From NCBI GenBank assembly GCA_025331445.1, contig JAIWNE010000013.1, positions 62,001 to 126,000 of the forward strand: a stretch of DNA of 64,000 nucleotides. Reading direction: 5' to 3'. The DNA is from Blakeslea trispora (taxonomy: Eukaryota; Mucoromycota; Mucoromycetes; Mucorales; Choanephoraceae). Under the pieces are notes generated by a model, which worked only from the letters and a program-made list of their open reading frames with translations, did no database searches and was not told the DNA's origin. Positions 21,740 to 34,477 of the stretch are shown here, one piece after another (within the stretch, counting starts at the first letter, position 1; each line of letters opens with the position of its first letter). Both the position numbers and the translations under genes were made by a program.

Positions 21740-24002
21740 ATGACTTTTGATAATAACGTTCCTACAAAATTCCCAAAGCTTGCACCCAAGGGTCCTTCAG
21801 GGGATCTTTTCCTTGCTAATGAAAGAGCTAAGGGCTCCTTTGACGTCAACGAACTCTCTAAATTTATGTATACCGAAGAGTGGTTGCAAAAAATGAACAA
21901 GGTACTCGAAGTTCTCGAGTCAGAGCCTGCATTTGACAAGACTCATCGTTATTACATGAGTCGTAAAGATAAAATTTCCTCTTCTTTATGGAAAGATAGA
22001 CGTATCATTGAAGTTGCACAGTAAGTTTGTAATATTTGAAGGGTGTGTCAAATCACTCACTTTTTTTTTGGACAGGGAACACAACTGGGATGAGACCGAT
22101 ACCCAAATTGCTAACTTCTTGTATGATCAATCCACACCATTCACCCTCCATTATAACATGTTTATCCCTACCTTGAAAAACCAAACAACAGACGAGCAGA
22201 AGAAACTCTTCCTTGAGCCTGCATTGAAGCATGAGATCATTGGTTGTTACGCACAAACTGAAGTAAGTGTTGAAACCGGGAATAGAGAGAAATAAAAAAG
22301 AGAGAAGCACGTGTGTTTAGAGTATACAAACTCAACGTTATCCCCTTTTCTTTTTTTTTTTTTTTTTGTATCTTAGTTGGGTCATGGATCAAACGTACAA
22401 GGCCTCGAAACAACAGCTACTTATATCCCAGAAACCAATGAATTCGAGCTTCATTCACCTACTTTGACAGCTGCCAAATGGTGGATTGGTGGTCTTGGTA
22501 AGGCCGCTAACTATGCAATTGTAATGGCTCGTTTGATTACCGATGGCAAGGATTTGGGTCCCCATCCTTTCTGTGTTCAAATCCGTAGTTTAGAAGACCA
22601 TCGCCCTTTGAAGGGTATCACTGTAGGTGATATCGGTCCCAAGTTTGGTTTCAACACTGTCGATAATGGTTTTATCATGTTTGATCACTATCGTATTCCT
22701 CATGTTGCTTTCTTGGCCAAATATTCTCAAGTCAAGGCAGGTACAGGTGAATACACTAAGCCTCCTAATGCCAAGCTCTCTTATGGTACTATGGTCTTTG
22801 TTCGTGCCAACATTGTGATGGGTGTTCGTTACGCTCTTGCCAAAGCTACCACCATTGCCATCCGTTACTCTGCTGTTCGTCAACAATTTGTCGATGCCGC
22901 CAACCCAAGAAAGTGGGACAACAAGGTGATTGAGACTCCTGTCTTGGATTATACCATGCAACAATACCGTCTTTTGCCCACTGTAGCTGCTGCTTATGCC
23001 TGTTTCTTCACTGGTCGCGAAATGATCCGTCTTTACAACTTGAACCAAGAAGCTATGCAAAAGGGCAACTTTTCTTTATTGGCTGATCTTCATGCCAGTT
23101 CTTCTGGTCTCAAGAGTTTGACTACCACTATGGCTATTGATGCTATTGAAGATTGTCGTCGTGCTTGTGGTGGTCATGGTTACAGTATGTTCTCTGGATT
23201 GGGTCAATTCTACCAAGACTATCTTCCTAATGTCACTTGGGAAGGTGATAACTACATCTTGACTCAACAAACAGCACGCTACCTGCTCAAGACTTTCCGT
23301 AATGTGATTGCAGGCAAGGCCGAGCCTTCTGAATACAACCAAACCGTAAACTACTTGACACAATTCTTGCAAAACCCCAAGGCCAAGTGCCCTGCTACAA
23401 AGCCTTCTGATTTCAGCAACCCTGAATTGATCTTGTCTGCCTTTGGCTTCCGTGCTGCTTACGGTATTGCTCAAGTAGCTGAGCAAATTGATCGTCACGG
23501 TCGCTCTTGGAATTCTATGCTTGTTGAAATCAGCCGTATCTCTAAGGCTCACTGCCAATTCATGCTTGTTCGTAACTTCATTGTCACTCTCCAAAATGAT
23601 GAACAACTTACCAAGCCCGAAAACAAGCCTATGTTGAAGGTTCTTCGTTTGTTGGCTTCTCTTTTTGCTCTCCACACAATGGAAAAGGAACTTTCTGAAT
23701 TCCTTGTTGCTGGTTACTTGTCTTCTGAACAATCCGCTATGCTCAAGGAACAAGTCATTCACCTTCTTGAATTGGTTCGCCCTGAAGCTGTTTCTTTAGT
23801 TGATGCATTCGCTTTGCCTGATTACTTTTTGCACTCTGCCTTGGGTCGTTATGATGGTAAGGTCTATGAAGCCATGACTGAAATGGCTGAAAGAGAACCT
23901 TTGAACCACACACTAGTAGTAGATGGCTATGAAGAATGTATCAAACCTTTTGTTGTAAAGGGATTAAAGAAGCCAAACGCTTCTGAATCTGCTAAACTGT
24001 AA
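21740..24002 (+). CDS. Peroxisomal acyl-CoA oxidase
   Basis: Three exons (21740-22020, 22076-22262, 22377-24002) encode 697 residues, the usual size for the family. It catalyses the first step of peroxisomal fatty acid beta-oxidation, acyl-CoA to trans-2-enoyl-CoA, with O2 as electron acceptor to give H2O2. Signatures: CYAQTELGHGSNVQGLET and AAKWWIGGLGKAANYA in the FAD/acyl site, CGGHGYSMFSGL, and NVTWEGDNYILTQQTARYL, where the Glu of WEGDN is the catalytic base. The last residues are SAKL, a PTS1-type peroxisome signal. The 3' neighbour is an SCP2-domain protein that also carries a PTS1. The first intron splits a Gln codon; the start is the first ATG after a T/C-rich leader. Confidence 0.96.
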
Positions 24003-24227
24003 ATACTTTAATAAAACAAAAGACGATAATAAAAGAAAAAGCCTGAGCTAGGCTTGTTTTAGGTAGATTTTGCATAAATCAGCAAGTGTGTGAGAGTGTC
24101 ACATGCTTTAAACTCAGAGTACAAACACAATAGAGTCTTATGAAACTAAAAGACAAAAACAATCTACATAAACAACTTGTCTCTCTTTTTTCTTCTCTTT
24201 TCTCATTCTTTATTTATTACTCTTGCA

Positions 24228-24934
24228 ATGATCAAAGACTACAAGTTGATAGCTGATTTGATGTTACCAGAAATCGAACGCCAATTGGCAGAAGATGATT
24301 CACTCTGGCCAAATGTGAAAGGTCTTTTTGTCATTACTGTGACCAAAAAGAAGAAGCCAGCTGCTACATGGTAATTGTCTATCTGCATATGAAAATACAT
24401 AGTATACTAACTTTCTGTTCTTTTTAAAAAAAATAAAAAAGGTATTTGTTGTTACAAGGTAAAAGCAAAATTACGCGTTAACATACAAGTTGCACTGACC
24501 TGGTTGCAGGTAACGAAGTTCAGCCTGTAGTGACACAAGACCTACAGAAGGCACGCTCAAACCTCAAAGGAAAGATCAAAGTAGTCGAAATACAGGTGGA
24601 AGATCATGACTTGTTGAACTTTATCACTGGAGGGTAAAGGAGGAAAAGGAATCTAACTGAGAAAAGGGGAACATCTAACATATGTTTCGCTTAGTCTGAC
24701 TGGCGTCAAAGCTTATATGGTTGGACGTATCAAGATTCAAGGAGATCTTGTATTAGCTCAGAGATTGGAAGAAGTCTTTGAAAAAGCTGGTGGAAGAGAT
24801 GTAAGTTTCCTCCCTCTTTTTAATGTGTCTACATAGAACTCAAGCTTAGTCATTCACTGTAGCGTGCATTGGAGTTTATGAAGAAGAATGAACACTTGGT
24901 TAATGTATCAAACAAAAAGAAAAGCAAATTGTAA
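24228..24934 (+). CDS. SCP2 sterol-carrier domain protein with C-terminal SKL
   Basis: Five exons (24228-24370, 24442-24458, 24510-24633, 24695-24800, 24863-24934) encode 153 residues. Nearly the whole protein is one SCP2 domain: a helix FMKKN-type C-terminus, NEVQPVVTQDLQKA and the hallmark GGLTGVKAYMVGRIKIQGD. It ends in KKKSKL, a classical PTS1, so it should enter peroxisomes and bind lipids or acyl-CoAs there. Exon 2 is a 17-nt microexon; without it the frame is lost. It sits 225 bp after the acyl-CoA oxidase on the same strand. The first of the family motifs is weak, but the SCP2 call is secure. Confidence 0.9.
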
Positions 24935-25769
24935 ACAAAATATTTACTATGCTTCAATAAAGAAAAGGAAGCTTGCTGCACACAAGTCAGCAGACTATAA
25001 GCATAACTTGAGAAAGATGTTCAGTTACAATTTACCCTTTTATATTGATACATCAAAGATGAATCAGTACATGATATTCACCAGTTATCTTGCTTGGATT
25101 ACATTTTACCTGCTTATGTTCAGTCATCACTACACCTGTCAGATTGTGTTTAAAAAAACACATATCAAAGGCTACTACATCCATTGTCATTCTCTTGTAA
25201 GAAAAAGAAAACTCTACATAAAGTCTCTAAAATATAAAAGTCAATCCATTGGATTTAATGATAAAGTAATTCTAGAAAGAAAACCATGTCAAAGAAGTAT
25301 ATTTCAGTATCCCAAACTGATACTAAAATCAAAATGGATTGTTTGTATAATAGACACATATATTCTCGGGTTGTATCCTTGGTCATCCCCATCAACATAA
25401 TGGAGAGTCATTGTGCTAGTGAAAGTAGCCTTTAAATAAGACAGCCGTTGTAATCCTTGAGCCAAGTAAGGGTATAGACGGTAAGCTTAACAGTTTTGGA
25501 TATCTGAGGCTTGTGCCAAAATATGGCATTGCGCTATGCAATTGGTGGCCAAGTCTTTGAGCATAATTCAAATTGACAATGGCTCATACCGGAAGTTGAA
25601 TTGCGGATCTGCTTCATTTTTAAAAGTGAGAGCCATGTTCCGCCTCTCTTGAGGAAAATCAACTGGCACAAATGATGTCAGAAAATCAAAGTCAGAAGAC
25701 AATGCAAAGTTTATAAATTTCTTTGTCTTTTTCTTTCTTCTGTTTCTATTCTCTTGTTTCAAGCAATTC
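24935..25769. other. Intergenic region with no supported gene
   Basis: About 835 bp. A plus-strand frame stays open from inside the last SCP2 exon to 25400, but it is AT-driven, lysine- and tyrosine-rich and resembles nothing I know. A minus-strand frame at 25568-25846 overlaps the next gene and is treated as a shadow. Confidence 0.5.
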
Positions 25770-27356
25770 ATGGCTATTACAATTAATTCACCTCTTCCTT
25801 CAAGCCTAGCCTGTGAGTAACTCCGTATGATTTTTGTCTGCAACATCAGACTGATATATTAATTCATGCTAGCCGAGTGTCGGAAGGCAGCCAAGATTCT
25901 AAACAGTTTCACAGGTAAGAAAACGGAATTCTCTCTAAATCTGCAATCCTTTTTTTTTGTCATAGAAAACTAACATTTTTGCTTGGTGAAAACAGATGAT
26001 GGAAAAGGTGTTGATATTATCATTCCGTCACATATCTTGAGAGATGCAAAAGGCTTGGCAATTTTCACGGTTTTAAAAGCAGGGTTTCTCTTTTCGGGTC
26101 GAGCGGGCTCTGGTCTTGTCGTTGCTAGGTAAAGAGAAGCTTTGAACACGGTGTCTATTGACAATGTCCTGAGTCATTTTTTTTTCATTTTATTTTAGAT
26201 TACCCGACGGTAGTACGTTCAAAATTCACGAAAAAGATATAGTTGTTTCAATAGGAGGATTATGAGAATTAATCTGTCCCTTTTTTTTCTTCTTCTTTTG
26301 TACTTAGCATGGTCAGCACCATCAGCTATTATGACAGGCGGAATGGGATTCGGAGGACAAGTGGGTGCAGAGCTTACAGATTTTATCATGGTCTTGAATA
26401 CAACAGCAGCACTTAAGACATTTATGCATCATGGCTCAATTACATTGGGCGGGAATATTTCAGGTAAGATGATTGTTGAATAGTGTTACAAGGATGGAAA
26501 GAGATGGCGCCCCTAAGTGTTACATTGACTGCAGTGGCTGCTGGACCTATTGGAAGAAATGCTGAAGCATCCGGTACTGCTTCTATCAAGAGCGTGGCTG
26601 CTGTATATTCTTATAGTAAGACGCGTGGACTGTTCGCAGGAGTATCTTTAGAAGGATCTGTTATCCTTGAGCGACATATGGCAAACAAGAAGATGTATGG
26701 TCACAAAGTATCCGTCAAGGATCTACTCAATGGTACAATTCCACCTCCTCCCAGTGCTGATTCTCTTTACCGTGCATTAGAGATCAAATCAGGAGGTGCT
26801 TATGCAGGTAATGGTCGATTTGGTTATATGGACAATCATTACAACAGCAGCAACCAGCGATATGACTACAGTTCATCCGAAAGCAATGATATAAGCCTAA
26901 ACAGAGAATCGTATGAAGAATCTCTGTCCTCACGACCAATGACATTTAGTCGTGCCAATGTTCGCAGTCTGGCAAAGGGTGGCGCAGGCCTACAAAGTTC
27001 TGCAAACTACACATCATCTACCATCAGGAACAGCAGTGACGCATTGGATTACCAGTCCCCTAAATACATTGCAGCCATGCCATATTCAAGTGAAAGTCGA
27101 GCACTCGTAACAACAGCTAGCCAAGACTCGCGTGCTCGCGCTCTCTTCAACTTTCCTGGTCAACAGGATGGCGACCTGATGTTTCACAAAGGAGATATTA
27201 TCACTATTGTCAAAAAGTCAAACACTCAAAACGATTGGTGGACCGGTAAGATTGGATCTCGTCAGGGCATAGTAAGTTACAAATCATGCAGAAAAGAAGA
27301 AAATATGCCAACTGTGTTATCTTTAGTTTCCTGCCAATTTTGTCGAACCATTGTAA
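25770..27356 (+). CDS. SYLF (YSC84-like) and SH3 domain protein
   Basis: Seven exons (25770-25812, 25873-25914, 25996-26128, 26199-26212, 26308-26463, 26535-27271, 27327-27356) give 384 residues in one frame. Residues 1-215 are a SYLF domain: NSPLPSSLASECRKAAKIL, AKGLAIFTVLKAGFLFSGR, GSGLVVARLPDGTWSAPSA, GGMGFGGQVGAELTDF and AAGPIGRNAEAS. A Ser/Tyr-rich linker follows. Residues about 325-384 are an SH3 domain with ALFNF, GDLMFHKGDII, NDWWTGK and FPANFVEPL. Yeast Ysc84/Lsb3 bind and bundle actin and bind Las17 at endocytic sites; the SYLF part also binds phosphoinositides. Exon 4 is only 14 nt but supplies the LPDG residues, so it must be included. The start was fixed by the conserved PLPSSL segment in exon 1. 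Confidence 0.93.
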
Positions 27357-27549
27357 CTTGTCATAAATACATTGATTTCTTTTGTTAAAAGTTATGGCAT
27401 ACAATATATCTATTAATTGCAAGCTATTTTTTTGTTTATTTTTTTTAAAAAAAAAAAGGGAAAATCAAGTATTTATACGTTCATTCTAAAATTCAAGTAA
27501 ATTAGATCGTCAGTTACGTTGAGCTCCCCCTTTTTCTTCAGAAACAAAC

Positions 27550-28369
27550 TTACTTTGGTAGTTCAAATTTATGACCTTTGACAACCCTAAAAAAAAAAAT
27601 GAGATTTCTCAATGAGTCAAAGCTTCAGCAAACTAAAATTCGACTTACTTGACGTAATAGATATAGAAGAAATCACTGTATAATGCAGTTTGTAACAAAC
27701 CAGCAACAGATGCAATCCAGTCCACAAAATAGTCAGGTTCATAATAATAGCGGTAGATCCAATTGAAGATATAAAGAGTACGATAGGCACCTAAAGCAAA
27801 GATATAATGTGTTGTGATTGTCTCTGCTTCACCAGTACGTTGAAGCATGAACAGCTGAGGCAGAATAGCTACAGATTCTAACCAGATAGAGAAAGACCAA
27901 AGGATCTAGAATGCAACATGAGTTTATTTACTATTTCCCTTAGTTTTCTTTTCTTTCTTACTTCAACAGGTGTATAATTGTAGCAGAGAAGGACAGACAG
28001 GACACCGGCAAACAAAAATAAATATTCGTTACGGAAGGTATCAAGGTTAGGATCGTATGTAGCCTTGAACTTGACCTTCATCAGATATAACGTGTAGAAG
28101 GATGAAGCAATGAAAAAGATCTTCATGCAAGTGTTGTAGACCGAGACGAATTTATATAAAACATCAACATATCGCGTCAAAAACACAACAGTGTACAAGA
28201 TCTGCGACTTGAGTGAAATACCTAATCGGATATCTGTTAGTATCATTTCATATAGTGTCATATCATCCATATGCTTACCAACACAAGAGCGACTCTGTCT
28301 AATTTTGGCCAAGAGGATGAAAATAGAGGCTAGATGTGTCAAGTCTGCAAGCAACCGGAAAATGTTCAT
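27550..28369 (-). CDS. ER lumen protein-retaining receptor (ERD2/KDEL receptor)
   Basis: Starts at ATG 28369 ([16 protein letters not shown]) and ends at TAA 27550-27552 after four or more introns. It is a seven-helix membrane protein of the usual length, near 210 residues. Characteristic blocks: [77 protein letters not shown] and the short cytosolic tail [12 protein letters not shown]. It binds HDEL/KDEL ligands in the acidic Golgi and returns them to the ER in COPI vesicles; the tail Lys cluster is the return signal. Convergent with the SYLF-SH3 gene, with 193 bp between stops. Confidence 0.95.
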
Positions 28370-30996
28370 TTTTTATTTTGCTGTTTTTCGGCTTCTAAAT
28401 GAAAACAAAAGAGAAAAAGAGAGAAAAGAATGCAGCCAAAATGTTTCGAGTTTGGATGTTGGTGTGTGCCTAAAAAATGACCTACACATGGAGAGCGCCT
28501 ATTTGGCAATTTTAATTAATAAAAAAAAAAAGTAAGGAAGAGTGACTGTGCTTGAAATGTAAATTCAATTAATGCAAAGCCGTAGCGACTTGAGCATGTC
28601 ATTCACCCTCTTGTCTGTCTCAAGAGTATGCCAAAATCAATACAGTTCAAGTGCTAAAATTACATGAATAAAAGAGAGTACAACCAAGATTATCTAAGAA
28701 TGACATATTTCTCTTTATTTGGCTGATCTCTAATTTGTGGCCAAGACTTAAAAAGTAATGCATAAAGACTAAATTGACAGAAAGGGCTCAATTTATAAAA
28801 CATCTTGGCTTATTTAATGTGTTAATCTAATCCCGATCATTCCAAAGTGTAATCAGGCTTATGGCTGTCATCAAGGTCTATTGAAAGAAAAAACCCAGCA
28901 TGGGACTTTTTTTTTTGCTCTTCTGTACCTTATTGGGATCTGGCTTATACGTAATGAGAGTTATCTTAGTCCGTTTTTTTTTTTTTTTTCATATATTCAT
29001 GATGTATTCTAGTCTTTGCAAATAAACTAAAACATAGTATACTCTAAGCCCTATTATAGAGCATTCAGCCGGATTGTTACGCAAATGCTTAACTATACCT
29101 GATACTCGGTTCAATATAAATCGAGACATAAAGCATGTCAGGTTCTTTACAATACACAATATATGTAAACAACCTTTTTTTTTTAAGCACATATGCAATC
29201 CTATTAAAGGATTAAGTGTTCAACTTTATAACGATTTCAATATTTAAAAATACTAGCTTGTAAACGAATATTGCGTTTCAAGAAGAGAGATTCTTTGGCA
29301 AGGAGAAGACTGATTTTTAGAACATAATAAAAAAGAGATAGCTCACATGTATTTGCTCTCACTCTGATATTTATTGCTATTATCAGATTGCTGTAACAGC
29401 AACACATGTTGTGTTGTCAAAGAAATCCCCATATTAATTTCATTTCTTTAATTGAGAGCATTGCTAGTAGAGTAGCTCTGTTCCATCTGTATTACAGTAG
29501 TTGCCCGATTTAAGAGTGTTTGATATAGGAGTATTCTCAATATAAAAGTACGCTTCTCGAGAATATGAACGCTCTTACATAAAGCGGCTATTATATGCCT
29601 ATACATCACTATTGTTTATAAATCATAGTTTAGCACTCTTTGACAGCCGTATGATTGTGTCATTGACCTTATGGTTATCGCAATGATTGTGTACATACTA
29701 ATGATGTTCAGCCCTGAACTGATTCAAGCTGAGCTAGCCATCAGATATATAAAATAAATATCTTGTTATGCAGTAATTACAAAAGTTTAAATAAAAAAAA
29801 GAAAGTAAACTTTCAACAATAGAAAGCACAGAACTTTTTATCTTTCTACCAAAAAAGAAAAGCCGTGTAACGTTACATGAGGAATACCAGTCGTTCTCTT
29901 TTAGCAAATACCATAGCAATACCAACTGACAACATTCATGAAATCCGTATCACTAAAAGGTAATATAAAAAGACCGCCAATGAAAGTAAGATATAGAATA
30001 AGACCTCAAAATAAAAGGACTAAACTGGCCATTCTTATCTTCAGATATATATGCAGAAAATAAAGTGCTTTGTTGGCATACTTTAAAGAACAAGTCTCAA
30101 GGTATAAATAAAGTACTTTAAAAATACAGGAAACAGTTTTACAAATAGAAAACTTCTAGTGTTTCTTCTTGTGGTTGCTTCAGTTTACTACTCTTCCTCG
30201 CCCCTAAGCTAATGCTAGATCATACTATAATTTGTTGCGATTGATAATTCATGAAACAGTAGTTTGATTGATGCTTGAATCATGCATACTCTCTTTATAT
30301 ATATATATGTGTGTGTGTGTGTGTTTTTTTTCGGATGAGCTATGATATTACTGCTTTAGGTAACTTTGCCGTGCATGTTCTGTATTTGGCGTTAGCCTTT
30401 ACTGACATTGATCTTTGGCTAAAGAAACAAGTGTTTCGGCCAATCAATTTCGAATTTGGTATGAACGTAAAGTTAATTTGATTTGAAAGCACGCTAAATT
30501 GTTACTACTTTTTTTTCTGTATCGTAAATGGTCTATCAGCAAGTGGCATCGTTGAGATGTCAACATAGTGTATTACCATCTTTAGCAAGTAAAGTATCTG
30601 GATACTAAAGGCTTAATCAGATCCTTTCCAAGGTAATATAGTATCTGACTGAGTAACAAAATAAGGTGTCCGTGTGCTTTTTTAAAAAAAGATAAATTTA
30701 TAAAAAAAACTTGTGCTATTTATTTTTATAATTTATTTGAACTCTTTGTGCAATGTAACATCCAAATAAAGCTGATTGTCTAATATTTCTCAGTTATTTT
30801 TTCTTTCTTTCAAGCTTGCCGTTTCTACTTTACACTCCTTTTCTCTTTTCCTCCCCCCTTTTTTTTTTCTTCTTTTTTAAAAAAAAACTATTGACCAAGA
30901 AAGAGACATTGAGGTCTTTTTTTTTCTTCGCGCTTTTCCCTTACTCTCTTTTTTACTTTTTTTTTGTTCAGCCCTCATCTCACCAACACTAAAATC
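28370..30996. other. Gene-poor 2.6-kb intergenic region
   Basis: Divergent spacer between the KDEL receptor and the Kelch gene. No conserved protein, tRNA or repeat family was recognised. It contains T-runs (28977-28989), an (AT)/(GT) microsatellite near 30297-30325 and T/C-rich leader tracts from 30800 on. It may hold unseen non-coding RNA or regulatory sequence. Confidence 0.5.
30297..30325. repeat. (TA)n(TG)n microsatellite
   Basis: A run of alternating TA followed by alternating TG dinucleotides, then a T-run. Ordinary simple repeat. Confidence 0.85.
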
Positions 30997-33900
30997 ATGT
31001 CCTTATTTTCGAAACTCGCCAAAAGCAACGATAAAACACTCTATCCATGGTCTCAAAAGAAATTAGGCGGCAGTAATCATTGTTTGCCTCGATCTGCACA
31101 TGCTGCTACTGCTGTTCAGCCCGATGCAGTTCTTATATTTGGCGGCTTACATAAAGCTTCTCAGAAAAAAGAGCTTTTTTATATTGATACAAGTAAGTTC
31201 TTTTATATATAAATCCGACTTACAATGAAATTAATTGTCAAATCAAAAAAAAAAAAAGATAACAATTCAGCAAACAGCATAAGCACAAGTGGAGATATTC
31301 CATCAGCTCGAGTTGCACCTGTCATGGTCACACTCAATGGCCATGTTATATGTAAGCTTTTTTGATCTTCAACATGCTGACTGTTGATTGACATGTAAAA
31401 TTAGTGTATGGTGGTAGACCATTAGTGCCAGAGGAAAAATACGATGGCAGTATTTATGTCTTGAATTTACGTAAGTACACTAAAGAATGATTCTGTTTCT
31501 TAGAAGGATGGGGCTGATCCGGATATAAATCAATAGATGCAAAACAATGGACTCGTGTTCAGCTAGAAGGCCCTCAACCTAGTGAAAGATCAGGACATAG
31601 TGTGGCCACTCAGGACAATGCCATGTTTATTTTTGGTGGTCAAAAAGAAGGCCACTACTTTAGCGACCTTCATGTATTCAATACAAACACATGTAAAGTA
31701 ACCCTTTTTTCTTTTAGATCTTATTGAATCACTAATCTCTTCTTGAATTATACAGTAAGCTCAAAACCTCGTTGGGAACAAATCAACTATAACAATAAAG
31801 CTGGTGATTGCCCGAAAGCTAGATCAGGTCATGTCTCTGCTATTTTCGACAATAAGCTTTACATGTAAGTTTTTCTTTTTTTTTTTGAAGAGAAATATCT
31901 TCACCCCCAATTTAGGAGCCACCTCGTGGCCATGTTACACCGTATTAAATGATCTTATTAGTTTTGGGGGTACAGATGGTCAACATATGCTAAATGATCT
32001 TTGGGCTTTCGATTTACATTCAAGAACATGGGCTCGTGTAGAATCTGAAGGTTTGCTTCCTGCTGCTCGTGAAAGCAGTGCATGCGCTATGGCAGATGAT
32101 GTGATGTACATTTTTGGTGGTAAAGGCGATCATGGCACTGAATTGAATGATTTGTGTGCATTTAGAATGAGAAGTAAGGATCGAGAAAAGTATGGGAGTA
32201 GATGGAATTGAGATTGATTTTTTTTTTATAGCTAGACGTTGGTTTCGATTCCAAAATATGGGTCCCAGTCCTTCTCCACGACATGGTTTGACCATGACAG
32301 CCATCAGAGAGCGTCTCTTTGTAGTTGGTGGTGAAAATGATACATCCAAGATGGATGACTCTAATTCGCTTTATATTCTGGATAGTTCAAAGATCAAATA
32401 CCCTACAGATACCCTACTTCCACAACAATCCATGGAATTTACACCCCCTACTCAATCAGCAGAATCCCAGATGGACGACTCATATAGACAACCGCCTCCT
32501 GTACAGCAACAACCACAACAGCAGCAACAACAACAATCACAACAACAACAACAAGGCTATTCTCAAAAGCCTTCAACAGAACCTAGACAATTACCATCAC
32601 TACAACCACAACAACCATCAAGATCTTATCCACAACAAAATGCAACTCAAGCTCAAAACTCAATTCAAGCATCTGGTCTTCCTGCTCGTCCTCCTCGCCA
32701 CATTTCAACAGTACCCGAAGCAGTCCTTCGCCGCCCTCGAGCTACATCACCACTTCCTCAAAACGATTCAGAAATTGTAGTAGACGTTCGTCGCCCTTAC
32801 CCATCTAGCGCATCGCCCATCTCTCCTGTTTCTATCGAAAACGAGCTGATGCGAGCCAGTCCCATACAGACCAACATCATGGCTGCTACTACAGACGAAG
32901 CTATGGATGCATTCCAACAACAAAGAAACTTTCAACAAGCCATGACTCAAAATGGTATGCACGCCTCACCTGTAAATGCATCCACACCTCCGCCTCGACC
33001 TCCTAGAGAAGGTGTTGGCTTGGGAAACACATCCAGAACGGCCACTCCTGATCCGATCCGCAATCAGTCTATGTCTGCTGCACAACTTCAATCGCCAGAA
33101 GGTTATCAAGGCAGCTTATCTCATTCGCCTGAACCATCTTACTCTATACCAGAACGCTCGCCTAGTCGCAATATAGCACCTGCTGCTGCTGCTACTGCAA
33201 GTGCCGCTGCTGCCTCTATCATGCGACCACAGCCCGATGCAGGTGCTACTGCGGCCGCTGCTGCTGCCACTGCTGCTGCTGCTGCTGCTACGGCGGCTGC
33301 CGCTGCTGAGGAGAGACAGATGTTGGTGCATGAAATTCAGACAAGGGACAATATTATCAACGAGATGAAGCGAAAAGAAAACTGGTGGCGTACTGAAGTC
33401 TCATTAGCCCGAAAGCAACAATCGAGTAAAGGTGAAGGATTCGATGGACCCGAGGCGGATGAGTCCTTGTTGATGGATGTAGATCATTTACCTGAAGACA
33501 AGGTGAAACTGTTCGAACAGTTGATCTCTGTCAAATCCGAATTGCGCCGTGTCAAGGCTTCTATTCTTCAACAAGCACAGCCCATGTCTGACAAGGTCAA
33601 TCAAGCTGATCGCATGCGTGCAGCTGCTCTTCAAGAAGCTGCCTACTTCAAAAGCAAATATCTTGCCTTGAAATCAAGACGCCAACAGGATTTGGGTCAG
33701 ATTGAAGTTTCACGTTGTGATGAGCTGGAGAAGCGTCTGGCACTTGCTCTTTCAGAGAATGAAGCCAACACAAAGATGCTGCAGCAACTACAGAAGCGTT
33801 CACAACATGACCAAGTTGCTCGCACAGCTACAGAAGAAAGAGCACGGGAAGCTCAAGAGCGCGCAGAAGAAGCTCAGGATGCTCATCAACGTGCTCTAGA

Positions 33901-34339
33901 GGAATTACAAGTAGTCTATGCTCGTGCCACAAAAGCAGAGCTTCAGGTTCGAGACAATGCAGTCAAGATTGCCGATCTCACTCAACAGTTGAGTGAAGCC
34001 TTACTATCACAACCTGCTGTCATCAGTCAAGATGTGACAGAGGCTCAGATGAAGGCATCTCAACTAGAAGCAGCTAATTTGCGTGCTCGTAATGAATCTG
34101 CCTCACTCAAGCAAAAGTTAGCTGATCAGATGGATGATATTGCTCGTCTACGTACAGCCTTGAATGAGCGAGAAGATGCACTTGCTGAGGCCAGGCGTCA
34201 TGTGGAAGATTACGAAATTCAACTGAATATGATGCGAGATGCCATGAGTCAACAACAACCCAATACTAATATTAATAATATCAACGCTAATAACAATAAT
34301 ACTGCTGCCAATGGATATGCACCCACAAGAGCATATTGA
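30997..34339 (+). CDS. Kelch-repeat protein with C-terminal coiled coil (Kel1/Tea1-like polarity factor)
   Basis: Starts at ATG 30997 (MSLFSKLAK); about seven exons, the last (from about 32231) being very long. The N-terminal 330 residues form a Kelch beta-propeller with repeated GG and W signatures: ARSGHV-type turns, MFIFGGQKEGHYFSDLHVF, IFGGTDGQHMLNDLWAF, MYIFGGKGDHGTELNDL and LFVVGGENDTSKMDD. A long Gln/Pro/Ser-rich, probably disordered part follows, including polyQ and, from 33180 to 33310, an Ala-rich block. The last 300 residues are a heptad-rich coiled coil. This order (Kelch, linker, coiled coil) is that of Tea1, Kel1 and Kel2, cell-end markers that guide polarised growth. Role inferred. 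The repetitive Gln and Ala tracts may vary in length between strains. Confidence 0.85.
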
Positions 34340-34477
34340 AAAAGGAAAATCCACTAAATAAATAAAATAAATGCAAAAATAGGGTGATCATGCTGTCCAT
34401 GGGATATTTTGTTTATGCTATAGTACAAAAGTAATAATAATATGGTGTGTCTGTGTGTGCTCTTTGATAATGGTCCT

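Noticed and set aside
22590..23762. Long minus-strand ORFs (156 and 228 codons) opposite acyl-CoA oxidase
   Set aside because: Shadows of a highly biased coding exon; the sense strand is a clear enzyme with all motifs.
24888..25400. 170-codon plus-strand ORF after the SCP2 gene
   Set aside because: Its first part overlaps the last SCP2 exon in another frame, and the rest is rich in Lys, Tyr and Ile as expected from AT-rich DNA. No splice sites or motifs support it.
28370..30996. Search for genes, CRISPR-like arrays or transposon ends in the 2.6-kb desert
   Set aside because: Only short AT-driven frames, simple repeats and T-runs were found; nothing rises above background by eye.
32325..32780. 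Asn/His-rich ORF in the Kelch gene
   Set aside because: It is the out-of-frame reading of the CAA/CAG-rich polyQ linker.
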